Shown: positions 15,915-25,600 of the stretch, piece after piece
Layout of the letters: each line of letters begins with the position of its first letter
Position numbering within the stretch: the stretch's first letter is position 1
Assembly (NCBI GenBank): GCA_902551985.1
Contig: CACDFI010000003.1
Location: 93,080-157,079, forward strand
Source of the DNA: an uncultured Pelagibacteraceae bacterium
GTDB taxonomy: Bacteria > Pseudomonadota > Alphaproteobacteria > Pelagibacterales > Pelagibacteraceae
Direction: 5' to 3'
DNA: 64,000 nt
Translations under genes and position numbers: made by a program
The notes under the pieces: generated by a model
Databases searched by the model: none
Seen by the model: only the letters and a program-made list of their open reading frames with translations
What the model was told of the DNA's origin: nothing

Positions 15915-17060
15915 ATGTCTATTGACTATAGACATATTAAAAAATATTCATCATTTATCAAAAATAATAATTACTCGTTTAGTAGAGAAAAAATATTAAA
16001 TGTATTAGACAAAAAAGCAATTGATAAAGCTTACAATACAATATCCAATTGGGAAACTTATACCCCTACCCCTCTTCTTAATTTAAAAAAACTTTCAAAA
16101 AATCTAGGACTTAAAAATATTTTTTACAAAGATGAGTCAAAAAGGTTTGGTCTCAAATCATTTAAGGCTCTAGGTGGTGCTTATGCTGTAGAGCAAGTAT
16201 CCGCTGGAAATAAAAACGTAGTTGTAGCAACTGCAACTGCAGGAAATCATGGCAAATCAGTTGCGTGGGGAGCAAAAAGATTAGGAATTGCTTGCAAAAT
16301 CTTCATAAGTGAATTTGTTAGCGATACACGAGCAAATGAAATGCGAAAACTTGGGGCTGATGTAATTCAAGTTAAAGGAAACTATGAAAACTCTTTAAAT
16401 GAATGCATAAAACAATCCGAAAAAAATGGTTGGGAAATTGTGCAAGATGTAGCCTGGGAAAATTACCTTACAGTTCCAAAACTAACGATGGCTGGATATT
16501 CCGTAATGATTGAAGAAATATCAAAACAAACTGATCAATATATTACACATATTTTTTTACAAGCAGGGGTTGGAGGTATGGCATCTGGGGTGATAGCGGG
16601 TGTTGCAAGATATTTTAAAAGAATTCCTAAAATTATTGTAATTGAACCAGAAAATGCAGATTGTGTGTTAAAAAGTATTGATGCTGGCAAACTCACAAAA
16701 GTTGAAATTGAAAAAGAAAGTATCATGGGTGGAATGTCTTGTGGAGATGTATCATTGGTCCCATGGCAAATTCTTAAAAATTCAGTAAATAATTGTCTAA
16801 GTATTCCTGATGATGACATTCCGTTATCAGTTGCAATGTTAGCTAAAGGATACTTTGGAGATGATAAAATTATTGCAGGTGAATGTTCAGCGCCTGCTGT
16901 AATAAGTTTAAACGTAAGTTGCAATAACGAACAAATTAAGAAAGATCTTGAATTAGATATGAATGCAAATGTTTTATTAATTGGATGTGAAGGTGATACA
17001 GACATAAAATTATATAACGAACTTCTTTCTAAAGGATCAGAAAAGTTATCTAATGTCTAA
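15915..17060 (+). CDS. dpaL: Diaminopropionate ammonia-lyase-like PLP enzyme
   Basis: The protein has 381 residues of the fold-type II PLP family. The segment KDESKRFGLKSFKALGGAYAV (72-92) matches diaminopropionate ammonia-lyase, with Lys84 as the predicted Schiff-base lysine. ATATAGNHGKSVAWGAKRLG is the Asn-Gly loop that grips the substrate carboxylate, and GVGGMASGVIAG binds the PLP phosphate. DpaL splits 2,3-diaminopropionate (and D-serine/threonine weakly) to pyruvate and ammonia. A threonine-dehydratase-like activity on another amino acid is possible. It follows gmaS by 3 bp and overlaps the photolyase gene by 8 bp. Confidence 0.75.
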   Translation: MSIDYRHIKKYSSFIKNNNYSFSREKILNVLDKKAIDKAYNTISNWETYTPTPLLNLKKLSKNLGLKNIFYKDESKRFGLKSFKALGGAYAVEQVSAGNKNVVVATATAGNHGKSVAWGAKRLGIACKIFISEFVSDTRANEMRKLGADVIQVKGNYENSLNECIKQSEKNGWEIVQDVAWENYLTVPKLTMAGYSVMIEEISKQTDQYITHIFLQAGVGGMASGVIAGVARYFKRIPKIIVIEPENADCVLKSIDAGKLTKVEIEKESIMGGMSCGDVSLVPWQILKNSVNNCLSIPDDDIPLSVAMLAKGYFGDDKIIAGECSAPAVISLNVSCNNEQIKKDLELDMNANVLLIGCEGDTDIKLYNELLSKGSEKLSNV

Positions 17061-18474
17061 TAAGGCTCTTGTTTGGGTAAGAGACGATTTTCGTATAAAC
17101 AATAATGATGCATTAATTTATGCTTCAAATAATCATGATCTTGTAACTGTAGTTTTCATTTTTAATAATAATACTTTTGATAATAAAAGAGAGGCACAAA
17201 AATGGTGGCTTAGCAAATCACTTGAAAGTTTTAGATCTGATTTAAAAAAATTAAATATTGGATTAGAAATAATTAAAGATGATGAAATTAATTTCTTTTC
17301 TAAATTAAAATCTAATAATAAAATTTCTGTATATTGGAATAAAGTTTATGAACCAGCTGAATTAGATAAAGACAAAAAAATTGGAAAAGATTTGACTGAT
17401 AAAAAGATTGATTTTAAATTCTTTAAAGGAAATGTGTTAAATGAATACAATAAAATTACAAAAAACGATGGAACGCCTTTTAAAGTTTATAGTCCGTTTT
17501 GGAGAAATGCAGAACAATATTATTTAGAAAGACTTCCAGATAAAATAAATAAAGTCAAAAAATGTAAAAAAATAGAAACAATCTTTAAAAAACAAATTAA
17601 CTCTGAAGATATTTTACCTAAGTCAAAATGGTATACGAAATTTGAGAAGTATTGGCTGCCTTCAGAGAGTAAAGCTCATGAATACTTAGATAATTTTGTT
17701 AATAAAAACATATTAAATTATGGTGTAGACCGTGACTTTCCGTCTATTAATGGAACATCAAAGCTTTCCCCATACATAAGAAATGGACAAATAAATGTTG
17801 GTGATATTTGGGAAAAATGTAAAAGATTAAAATCAAAAAATGTTAGTGTAAAAAAATATACTAATGAAATTGGTTGGAGAGAGTTTTCGCACAGTCTAAT
17901 AAATTATTTTCCTCAAATGTTGAGAGGAAACTTAAGAAAAGAATTTGATAATTTTCCATGGGTAAACAACATTAAATTTTTAAATGCATGGAAGAAAGGA
18001 ATGACTGGCTATCCAATTGTTGATGCTGGAATGAGAGAATTATATGAAACAGGCTGGATGCACAACAGAATTAGAATGGTTGTTGGATCTTTTTTAGTTA
18101 AACACTTAAGAATTAATTGGAAAGAGGGAGAAAAATATTTCAGAAATTGTCTCTTAGATTTTAATGAAGCAAATAATGTTGCTCAATGGCAATGGGTAGC
18201 TGGATGTGGTGCTGATGCAGCTCCATACTTCAGAATTTTCAACCCTATTCTGCAGGGTGAAAAATTTGATAAACAAGGAGAGTATGTAAAAAAATGGGTC
18301 CCTGAACTAGAAAGAGTACCATCAAAATTTATTCACAAACCTTGGGAATTAGATTTAAAATATCAAGAGGGAATTAAAACTATAATAGGAAAAGATTATC
18401 CAAAGCCAATTGTTATTCATGAAGAAGCAAGAGCTGCAGCTTTAAAAGCTTTTCAAAGTATAAAAAAAAATTAA
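17053..18474 (+). CDS. phrB: Deoxyribodipyrimidine photolyase
   Basis: The 473-residue protein opens with KALVWVRDDFRINNNDAL, the Rossmann-like antenna domain (to about 130), and continues with the alpha-helical FAD domain. Diagnostic segments are NEIGWREFSHSLINYFPQ, AWKKGMTGYPIVDAGMREL, GWMHNRIRMVVGSFLVKHL and NNVAQWQWVAGCGADAAPYFRIFNP. It repairs cyclobutane pyrimidine dimers with blue/near-UV light, a common function in surface-ocean bacteria. It belongs to the CPD class I group by overall pattern. Its stop codon shares TTAA (18471-18474) with the convergent M50-fusion gene. Confidence 0.93.
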   Translation: MSNKALVWVRDDFRINNNDALIYASNNHDLVTVVFIFNNNTFDNKREAQKWWLSKSLESFRSDLKKLNIGLEIIKDDEINFFSKLKSNNKISVYWNKVYEPAELDKDKKIGKDLTDKKIDFKFFKGNVLNEYNKITKNDGTPFKVYSPFWRNAEQYYLERLPDKINKVKKCKKIETIFKKQINSEDILPKSKWYTKFEKYWLPSESKAHEYLDNFVNKNILNYGVDRDFPSINGTSKLSPYIRNGQINVGDIWEKCKRLKSKNVSVKKYTNEIGWREFSHSLINYFPQMLRGNLRKEFDNFPWVNNIKFLNAWKKGMTGYPIVDAGMRELYETGWMHNRIRMVVGSFLVKHLRINWKEGEKYFRNCLLDFNEANNVAQWQWVAGCGADAAPYFRIFNPILQGEKFDKQGEYVKKWVPELERVPSKFIHKPWELDLKYQEGIKTIIGKDYPKPIVIHEEARAAALKAFQSIKKN

Positions 18475-20573
18475 AAACCACTCTCTCTAATAAGTAGTGA
18501 AAATATATTTCTAAAAAATTTAATGAATGGGCTATATCTGTATCCATCAATATGGACATATCCTGGTAATTCAAATTCAATATTAGTCTTTGATACTATT
18601 TTAAAGTCAGCTGAATAATATGCTGTCTCTGGTCTATTTTCATATTCTGATTCTATATCATTTCTTACTGCAATAGGTCCGTTATATGTTGATGATAACG
18701 AAAGGTAAGGCAAAGCGTTCACTGCGGAATAATCTAATGATTTAGAAATTAAATTAATTTTTTCATGAGTTCCATCACTCGGAATAAATACCGCTGCATT
18801 GTTCAATTTAAAACGGTCAATTTGATTTTCTTTTATAAATCCTTTTACCTGTCCTGTTCCGTATCTGACTATTCCAAACAATTCATTTCTATTATTTACC
18901 CATATACCATTTGATAAATTATCTAGATCTTTGATCGATCCATCAATGGGTGATTTTAATATCATCTTATCTTGTATTTTTAGCAAACCACTCAATTCGC
19001 TATTTACAGAAATAAGCCTTTGTTTAAGAGTTATGTATTGATCCATATTTCCAGCACTATCACTTAATCGATTTAGTTTTGTTTTAATCAATTCTAACTT
19101 AGTTCTAGTAGAATTAATTTGATCCTCTAATTTAGGAGAATAAAATTCTATAATAGATTGACCTTCTTTAACTTCATCATCATTTTTTACCATTATGTTT
19201 TTAATTTGTGCAGGATAAGGAGCATATATTTTAGAATATTGTTCAGAAATAAAAACAGCCGGTATTTTTAATGATGATTTCCATGGAGCAAATAAAAGCA
19301 AAGATAAAGTAATTAAAAATAAAAGTAATCTGAAAGTTTTTATATTAAATTTGATATCTTTTTTAAGAAGTAACCATTGTTTCATTTCTCTTACTATTGG
19401 TGCCATAATGAACCAATAAATTTCAATCACAAATAAAATAATACCTAAAACTTTAAAAGCAAAATGGTAAACCAACAAAGCAATTCCAATAAATAAGAAA
19501 AATCGATAAATCCAAGTTGACCATGCGTAGATTATAAATAGCCATCTTCTAGATGGGTTTAATTCCTCTGGAGGACTATGGTTAAGTCCAAATAAGGTTT
19601 CTCTTACTTGCCATCTTGCTAATGCAAATGACCTTGGTTGTAAATTTTCAGCTTTTAACCAATCAGCAAAAACATAATATCCATCAAATCTCATAAACGG
19701 ACTAACGTTAATCACCAATGAGGAAATCCAGCTTGTAGTTGCTATAAAAAAGGCTACACTTTTAAGACCACCATCTGGTAATACTGCCCAAGCAAAAGTT
19801 GCAATTAAAGCAAGATGTAATTCTGTTAAAATACCTGCAAAATTGATGAGGAGCCTTTCCTTATGGTTTCTTAGTCGCCAAGCATCTGTTGTATCGGTGT
19901 ATAAAAATGGAAAGAATACTAAAAACGCTATTCCAATAGCTGATACTCGACAGCCAAAGTGTTTTGCAACAAATGCATGTCCTAACTCATGTAAGCATTT
20001 TACAAAAATTAAAGTGACAAGATAAAGTAACAAACCATTGAAAGTAAAAAAATACATAAATGTTTTTGCAAAACTTTCATATTGTTGAATAACTAAAAAA
20101 ATTCCAATGAAACCAAAAAAATAAATTAGGTTTCTAAAATTTTTTGATCCTAAATTCTTAACTTTTGAAATGAATTTATTCAAAAATTCATCTGGTTTAA
20201 ATAATGGTATCTTAAAGAATAAATAGCTATGAATTAAATTTAGCAACCAATGTTTTTTAAGACTATTTTTTTGTTGAGAAAGTAAATTAACTCCTTGACC
20301 AAGTGGTTGAACAATTAAATTATTTAATTGTAGAAAATTCACAAAGCTTTTTATCTCATCAATATTTGTCTCTATGCCTTCAGAATTTATTTTCTTTTCA
20401 AAATCTTTTAATTCTACTCCTCCAGTCCAATTTTTAATCAAACGAAAAGCAGTGATCCCCAAAGTAAAATATTTGTTTCGAATAGCATCATAAAGAAGCC
20501 ATGCGGGTGAACCATCTTCTCTGCTGTTACCACGTAAAATTTCTAAATCTTGTCTTAAATGCGGGATTATCAT
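18471..20573 (-). CDS. PqqD-like / M50 site-2-protease / HlyD-adaptor fusion (putative exporter component)
   Basis: The 700-residue protein is a three-part inner-membrane fusion. Residues about 20-90 resemble a PqqD-like peptide-recognition domain (PAWLLYDAIRNKYFTLG and so on). Residues about 110-430 are polytopic with the zinc motif HELGH (195-199; catalytic Glu196) and a third ligand Asp297 in FMRFDGYY, as in M50 proteases. From about 445 comes a HlyD-type periplasmic region: a lipoyl-like strand pair (APYPAQIKNIMVKNDDEVKEG), a helical hairpin and a beta-barrel. It is the last gene of the operon after the giant protein, and its ATG overlaps the preceding stop (ATGA). It probably acts in processing or export of the giant protein. 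No ATPase domain is visible. Confidence 0.8.
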   Translation of the reverse strand: MIIPHLRQDLEILRGNSREDGSPAWLLYDAIRNKYFTLGITAFRLIKNWTGGVELKDFEKKINSEGIETNIDEIKSFVNFLQLNNLIVQPLGQGVNLLSQQKNSLKKHWLLNLIHSYLFFKIPLFKPDEFLNKFISKVKNLGSKNFRNLIYFFGFIGIFLVIQQYESFAKTFMYFFTFNGLLLYLVTLIFVKCLHELGHAFVAKHFGCRVSAIGIAFLVFFPFLYTDTTDAWRLRNHKERLLINFAGILTELHLALIATFAWAVLPDGGLKSVAFFIATTSWISSLVINVSPFMRFDGYYVFADWLKAENLQPRSFALARWQVRETLFGLNHSPPEELNPSRRWLFIIYAWSTWIYRFFLFIGIALLVYHFAFKVLGIILFVIEIYWFIMAPIVREMKQWLLLKKDIKFNIKTFRLLLFLITLSLLLFAPWKSSLKIPAVFISEQYSKIYAPYPAQIKNIMVKNDDEVKEGQSIIEFYSPKLEDQINSTRTKLELIKTKLNRLSDSAGNMDQYITLKQRLISVNSELSGLLKIQDKMILKSPIDGSIKDLDNLSNGIWVNNRNELFGIVRYGTGQVKGFIKENQIDRFKLNNAAVFIPSDGTHEKINLISKSLDYSAVNALPYLSLSSTYNGPIAVRNDIESEYENRPETAYYSADFKIVSKTNIEFELPGYVHIDGYRYSPFIKFFRNIFSLLIRESGF

Positions 20574-21910
20574 ATTCCAATTAACTGCCTCATAAATGTT
20601 ATTGGTTTTCTGAATAAATAATAAAAAACAGATACTTCTGAGCCATACACTTTAGCTGTTCCTCTTAAACCAATACGAGGTAATTTATTTGCATCTCCTT
20701 CATAACTTGCTGTCAATTTATATGATAATATTCCTTCAGGAGACAACGAGGGTTGATAAGATGCTCTCAATAATTTTCCCTCCAAAGATTTCATTGGATT
20801 TATATCCAAAAAAACTTTTACCAAACTATTTTTTTGGATCACTAAAGAGTCTTTAACTGGCAACCATATTAAAAATTCGATTTCATTTTGATTTGCAATA
20901 GTTATTATTTTTTCACCTACAGAAACTGGTCTTCCCTGCCACTCAGATTTTCTGTCAACAATAGCTATTCCATTTTGTGTTGAGTAAATTTTTGAATTCT
21001 TTAATCTTTTTGTTACTGAATTTAATTCAGCTTTTTTTAAATCAACCTGAGCAGCTAATTCAGCAATTCTTGCTTTTTCTTTTGTATCAGAAAAAGATGA
21101 TTGGCGACTTCGCAAAAGTTCTTTTTCTGCAATTTGTAATGATTGTTGCGCTAGATTATATTCATTATTTAAGTCCAAATCTTCAAGTAAAACAACTAAA
21201 TCACCTGCAGTTACTTTGTCATTATTATTAATAGTTATATTTTTTACAACTCCATCAAATGGAGCTGTAACTAATTTTGGATTAGAAGGCACCACGTCAA
21301 CTGGGGCAGTACTAGACATTTTAATTGGTACAATTGAAATTATGATAAACAGAATAAGGGTAGACCAAAAAAGTTTACTTCCTAAATTTTTTTTAAAAAA
21401 TTGATTAACAGAGGAGCCTGATTTAAAAGTATTGTGAGCATGTCCAAAAGTATTCGCTAAATGAGTTAAAAGATCAATTTCATTCTCATTGAAAGTCTGA
21501 TTTTTAGATAAAATTAAAAAACCTTGAAATCCCTGTTGGGCAGAAAATAATGGAACTTGTAAAATAAAACCTGGAATGTTCTTAGGTTTTTTAATTTTTA
21601 AAGATTTTGATGTTTTTTCAATATCGATGGTTTGTATATCTTTAGTATCCCTGTGATCTTTGTGATTTATGATTTTTTCTAAGTAACTTATCAAAGGGGA
21701 AGTTCTATCAACTGTAGCTAAATCTGAAGTTGCTTTTACGCTGAAATTATTACTTGATGATTTTAATAAAAGAAATGAACTTATATAATCTACTAATTGT
21801 CTTGTTTCATTAACTATGACAAAATTTAATTCATCTTCAGTTTTTGCTTCACGGGTTTTTTTTTCTAAACCAATTAGCTTTGCAATTTTAATATTTTTAT
21901 CTTCGCTCAA
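20570..21910 (-). CDS. GAF-like domain fused to HlyD-family periplasmic adaptor
   Basis: The protein has 446 residues. The first ~165 are soluble and resemble a GAF sensor domain (NETRQLVDYISSFLLL, an inner PGFILQVPLFSAQQGFQGFLIL strand pair, and a closing helix NENEIDLLTHLANTFGHA). One transmembrane helix follows at about 180-197. The periplasmic half is a HlyD/membrane-fusion protein with lipoyl-like halves (TAPFDGVVKNITINNNDKVTAG at about 215 and the return strand IYSTQNGIAIV), a coiled-coil hairpin between them, and a beta-barrel. A cytoplasmic sensor on an adaptor is unusual. It overlaps both neighbours by 4 bp (ATGA), implying translational coupling and stoichiometric production. Confidence 0.8.
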   Translation of the reverse strand: MSEDKNIKIAKLIGLEKKTREAKTEDELNFVIVNETRQLVDYISSFLLLKSSSNNFSVKATSDLATVDRTSPLISYLEKIINHKDHRDTKDIQTIDIEKTSKSLKIKKPKNIPGFILQVPLFSAQQGFQGFLILSKNQTFNENEIDLLTHLANTFGHAHNTFKSGSSVNQFFKKNLGSKLFWSTLILFIIISIVPIKMSSTAPVDVVPSNPKLVTAPFDGVVKNITINNNDKVTAGDLVVLLEDLDLNNEYNLAQQSLQIAEKELLRSRQSSFSDTKEKARIAELAAQVDLKKAELNSVTKRLKNSKIYSTQNGIAIVDRKSEWQGRPVSVGEKIITIANQNEIEFLIWLPVKDSLVIQKNSLVKVFLDINPMKSLEGKLLRASYQPSLSPEGILSYKLTASYEGDANKLPRIGLRGTAKVYGSEVSVFYYLFRKPITFMRQLIGI

Positions 21911-22617
21911 AATTTAACTGTCCCACTCATACCAGGTATTAAACCACCATATTTTTCATTAAACCTAGCTTTTAGTTTAATTGTTTGGCTAACAGCATCA
22001 ACTGCTGCTCCTAAACTAATTATTTTGGCTTTTAAAATATCACCAGTTTCATCTATTTGAATTTCTACGTTGTGACCAGTTTTTAACCATTTTAGCCATG
22101 TGCTTGGCACTATTATTTCAGCTTCCAATAAGCCATCACCAACTATATCCATCAAAACTTGTCTTTCTTGAATTGTAGAAAAAATACTTGTGTAAACATC
22201 CATCACTTTTCCATCGTAAGGTGCGATTACTTTGCATCTTTTCACATTCAACGTAGAAATTTTTAATTCAGCTTTAGCTTTATTCATAGCTGATACTGAT
22301 AGTTGATATTGAAGTTTTCCAATTGATCTCATTTCTAATAATTGCTTATCGTTTTCTAACTGAATTTTTGCAGTTTCATAATTTGCTTTAATAACTTCAT
22401 TCTGAGCTTTATATAATTCACAATCAAAGCTAATTAGGATATCTCCTTTTTTAAAAGCATCCCCTAATAAAAAATTTATCTTTTCAACTCTTGCTGCTAT
22501 TTCACTTGAAATTGAAACTTTTTCTGTAGCTGATACTAAAGCTCTTGCCATCCTATCCTCTGCTAAAGCAAACATAGGTGACAAAAATATAATAATTGTT
22601 ATTAAAACTTTCTTCAT
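21907..22617 (-). CDS. Periplasmic membrane-fusion (adaptor) protein
   Basis: The 236-residue protein has a signal peptide (MKKVLITIIIFLSPMFALA, cleavage before ED). The mature part has the RND/HlyD-type layout: barrel strand, lipoyl half (SSEIAARVEKINFLLGDAFKKGDIL), an alpha-hairpin (about 65-115), the second lipoyl half (CKVIAPYDGKVMDVY) and a beta-barrel (about 150-236). No N-terminal lipoprotein cysteine is seen. It would connect an inner-membrane component to the TolC-like channel. The gene begins 36 bp after the giant-protein stop and overlaps the next adaptor by 4 bp. Confidence 0.85.
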   Translation of the reverse strand: MKKVLITIIIFLSPMFALAEDRMARALVSATEKVSISSEIAARVEKINFLLGDAFKKGDILISFDCELYKAQNEVIKANYETAKIQLENDKQLLEMRSIGKLQYQLSVSAMNKAKAELKISTLNVKRCKVIAPYDGKVMDVYTSIFSTIQERQVLMDIVGDGLLEAEIIVPSTWLKWLKTGHNVEIQIDETGDILKAKIISLGAAVDAVSQTIKLKARFNEKYGGLIPGMSGTVKF

Positions 22618-22653
22618 AGGATATTAAAATATTTCAAATTTTAGATTACAATA

Positions 22654-25600
22654 CTACAAACTTCTTAGCAACTTATCGCCATAATCATCAAAGTTAACTT
22701 GTGCTTTTGCAAGCTGAGTATTTAGTGGCTCAAACGTAGTTTCAGGATCAGTTAATTTTTCAGTATTATCGTTTTGATTGTTAAAGTCTAATTGAACTTC
22801 TTTAATTACAACTTCACCACCTTCATTTTCTGATATTATTTTTAATTTAATATTTTCAACATCACTCGGTGGCTCCGCTATTATTTGTCCAGTAAACGGA
22901 TCAATTTTTATCCACTCTGGAAGTTTTTGACCATCTTCTTGAACAATCTCAAATTCCTCAGAGTTTTGTGCTTTTACGATTGGTAATTCCAAGTAATATT
23001 TATTATCAATTATTTGAGTTTCTACATTTAATATCTCGCTAGGTGCTATGTCTATAAATTCTGTTAATTTATTATTATTATTTAAAACATCTGTTGTTGT
23101 TTTATCAATAGAACCTGCCTCATTAGTTGATTGTAATTGAACAGTTCCACTTGTATCTACATTTACTTTAGTTTTCTTCGCTTTCTTTATTTTTTTGAAA
23201 ACATCTTTATCTTGTGCAAGTTTTTTTGGATCAATTACAACTGTAACTTTTTTTTGATTGTTATCAGAGTCTAGTGCAATTATTTTAAATTCTACTTTAC
23301 CCATTCCCTTAGGAATATTAGTAGTTGTTTTTCCTGTTTTAGGATCAACTTTAATCCAATTAGGGAGAACTGATCCATCTTTCATTTCTCCATAATATTT
23401 ATTCATCTCTTTTCCTTCATCATTGAAAACTTTAAATTTTACTTTCATACCCTCTTTAGTGTACTTAGCTTTTAAATTTTCAATAACTGCTGAGTCATCA
23501 CCTGTAGAAATTGATTCAGATTCTGCAACAAGATCAACTAATCTCAATCCCTGGTTAAATTCAGCTCCATCTCTTTGACTTGAAGGAGGCAACTCAAGTT
23601 CTGGTGTATCAATTTTTTCAGATCTTCTTTGTCTTTTTTCTCTTCTCTCTTCCTTATTTTTCTTACCTTTGTTATCTGACTCAGTTTCTGTTTCTGTATC
23701 ATCATCTCCATCAGGTGTAGGATCAACAACGTTTTCGTTACCACCACCTGTTACTGCTGGAAATATAATTTTAATTTGTAAAACTGCCGTATCTGTGGAA
23801 TTTCCATCACTGATAGTGTACCAAAAATTATCATAGACAGGATCTGAACCAGCATTTTTTGACTCATCGTCTGTTAGTGTACTACTTATTGTATATGAAT
23901 AACTTCCATCTGCATTTAATGTCAATGTACCGTACGTTCCTGTGATTTCACTGCCCGCTGTAAAAGTAGTACCACTTCCCTCTGTGGATCCTGCTGCAAA
24001 ATTTGTAATAGTTAGAGTGTCTCCATCTCCATCACTATCATTTCCATCTAAATCATCTGCGCTACCATTTGTAACTGTTGCAGAACCTACTCCTGTAGAA
24101 ATAGTAATAGTATCATTAACAGCTGTTGGACCTTCATTAATTCCAGTAATAGTAAACGTAATGGTGCCAATATCTATTGCTTTGCTTCCTGCGTTTGTTT
24201 CATCATCTCTTACTTTATAAGAAAATGTATCAGTAGCAGTCGCTCCGTCAGCAAGTGCAATAGTTGCAGCATTTCCTGTTACATCATAAGAATAAGATCC
24301 ATCTTGATTTAAAGTAAATGTTCCGTAAGTTCCAGATATAGCTGAACCAACGTTTTGATTAGCTAGTGATGAACCTTCAGCACCAGTACCAACTCCTCGA
24401 ACTTTCAAATCAGATGTACTATCATCACTATCAGTATCATTGGTTGTTACACTGCCAGTTGCTGCAGAAGCTCCTGCAGTAATAGTATCCGTATCATTAA
24501 CTGCAACAGGTGCTGCGTTAACTGATATATTCATTGTATAAGTGGCTGAACTAAAGACAGTTCCATCATGAACTTTAAAAGTAAAAGTATCATCATTTTC
24601 AGAATTTGCGTTAGGGGTATACTTAATATTATCAAAATTAGTGATAGTAGTATTGGCAGATATTGTATTTCCGTTACCAACTTTTGTTAAAGTTCCATAA
24701 GTTGGTACGGATATAATTTTTATTTTACTCAAAGTATCGCTATCATCGACATCAGAAAAATTAAATTCTGACCCACTATCTGAAAATCTATAAGTTATGT
24801 TTAAGCTTGTTCTTGCGCCATGGGTTGAATCAGTATTATTTTCATTTATATAAATTGTTTTATCTGCTGCAGTTGGAGCATCATTGGTTCCTGTAACTGT
24901 AATAACAATTGTTGCTGTAGCTGTTCCACCATTTCCATCTGATACTGTATAAGTAAAACTATCTGGTGCTGTTTCTCCAGTTGCTAAATCATCAGCTGCA
25001 CTTTGGTCTGCAACATAAGTATAAGTTCCATCAGCTCCTATTGTTAATGTTCCATAAGTTCCTGTTACTGAGGTTCCATTTGATTGATTTGTTCCTGAAG
25101 TTACGCTCGAATTAGATCCTCCTGTTACTGCAATTTGAGTTATTTCTAAAGAACTAACTGTATCATCGCCATCTGCATCTGTGTCATTATTTTGAATTAC
25201 ACCATTTGCAGCATCAGAAACTGTTAGTGTTGCATCTTCATTAACCGAACCAGTATCATCAGTTGCAACTGGATCATCATTTGCACCTGTAACTGTAATA
25301 ATTAATGTTGCTGTAGCTGTTCCACCATTTCCATCTGATACTGTGTAAGTAAAACTATCTGTTGCTGTTTCACTTGCATCTAAAGCATCAGCTGCAGCTT
25401 GATCTGCTACATATGTGTATGTCCCATCTGCACCTACAACTAAAGTACCATAAGTACCTGTAATTGAAGTTCCGTTTGTACTATCTGTGCCGCTGGATAC
25501 AGCAGAATTAGATCCACTGTCAGTGACTGAAATTTGTGTAACTGTTAAAGTGTCTCCATCTACATCTGTATCATCTGCAACTAAAAGTCCTGATCCAGAA

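Noticed and set aside
23942..24220. Open frames on the plus strand inside the giant gene (also 25487-25711, 27398-27610)
   Set aside because: They are antisense shadows of Thr/Ser/Asp-rich repeats, with no ribosome binding site and low-complexity products.
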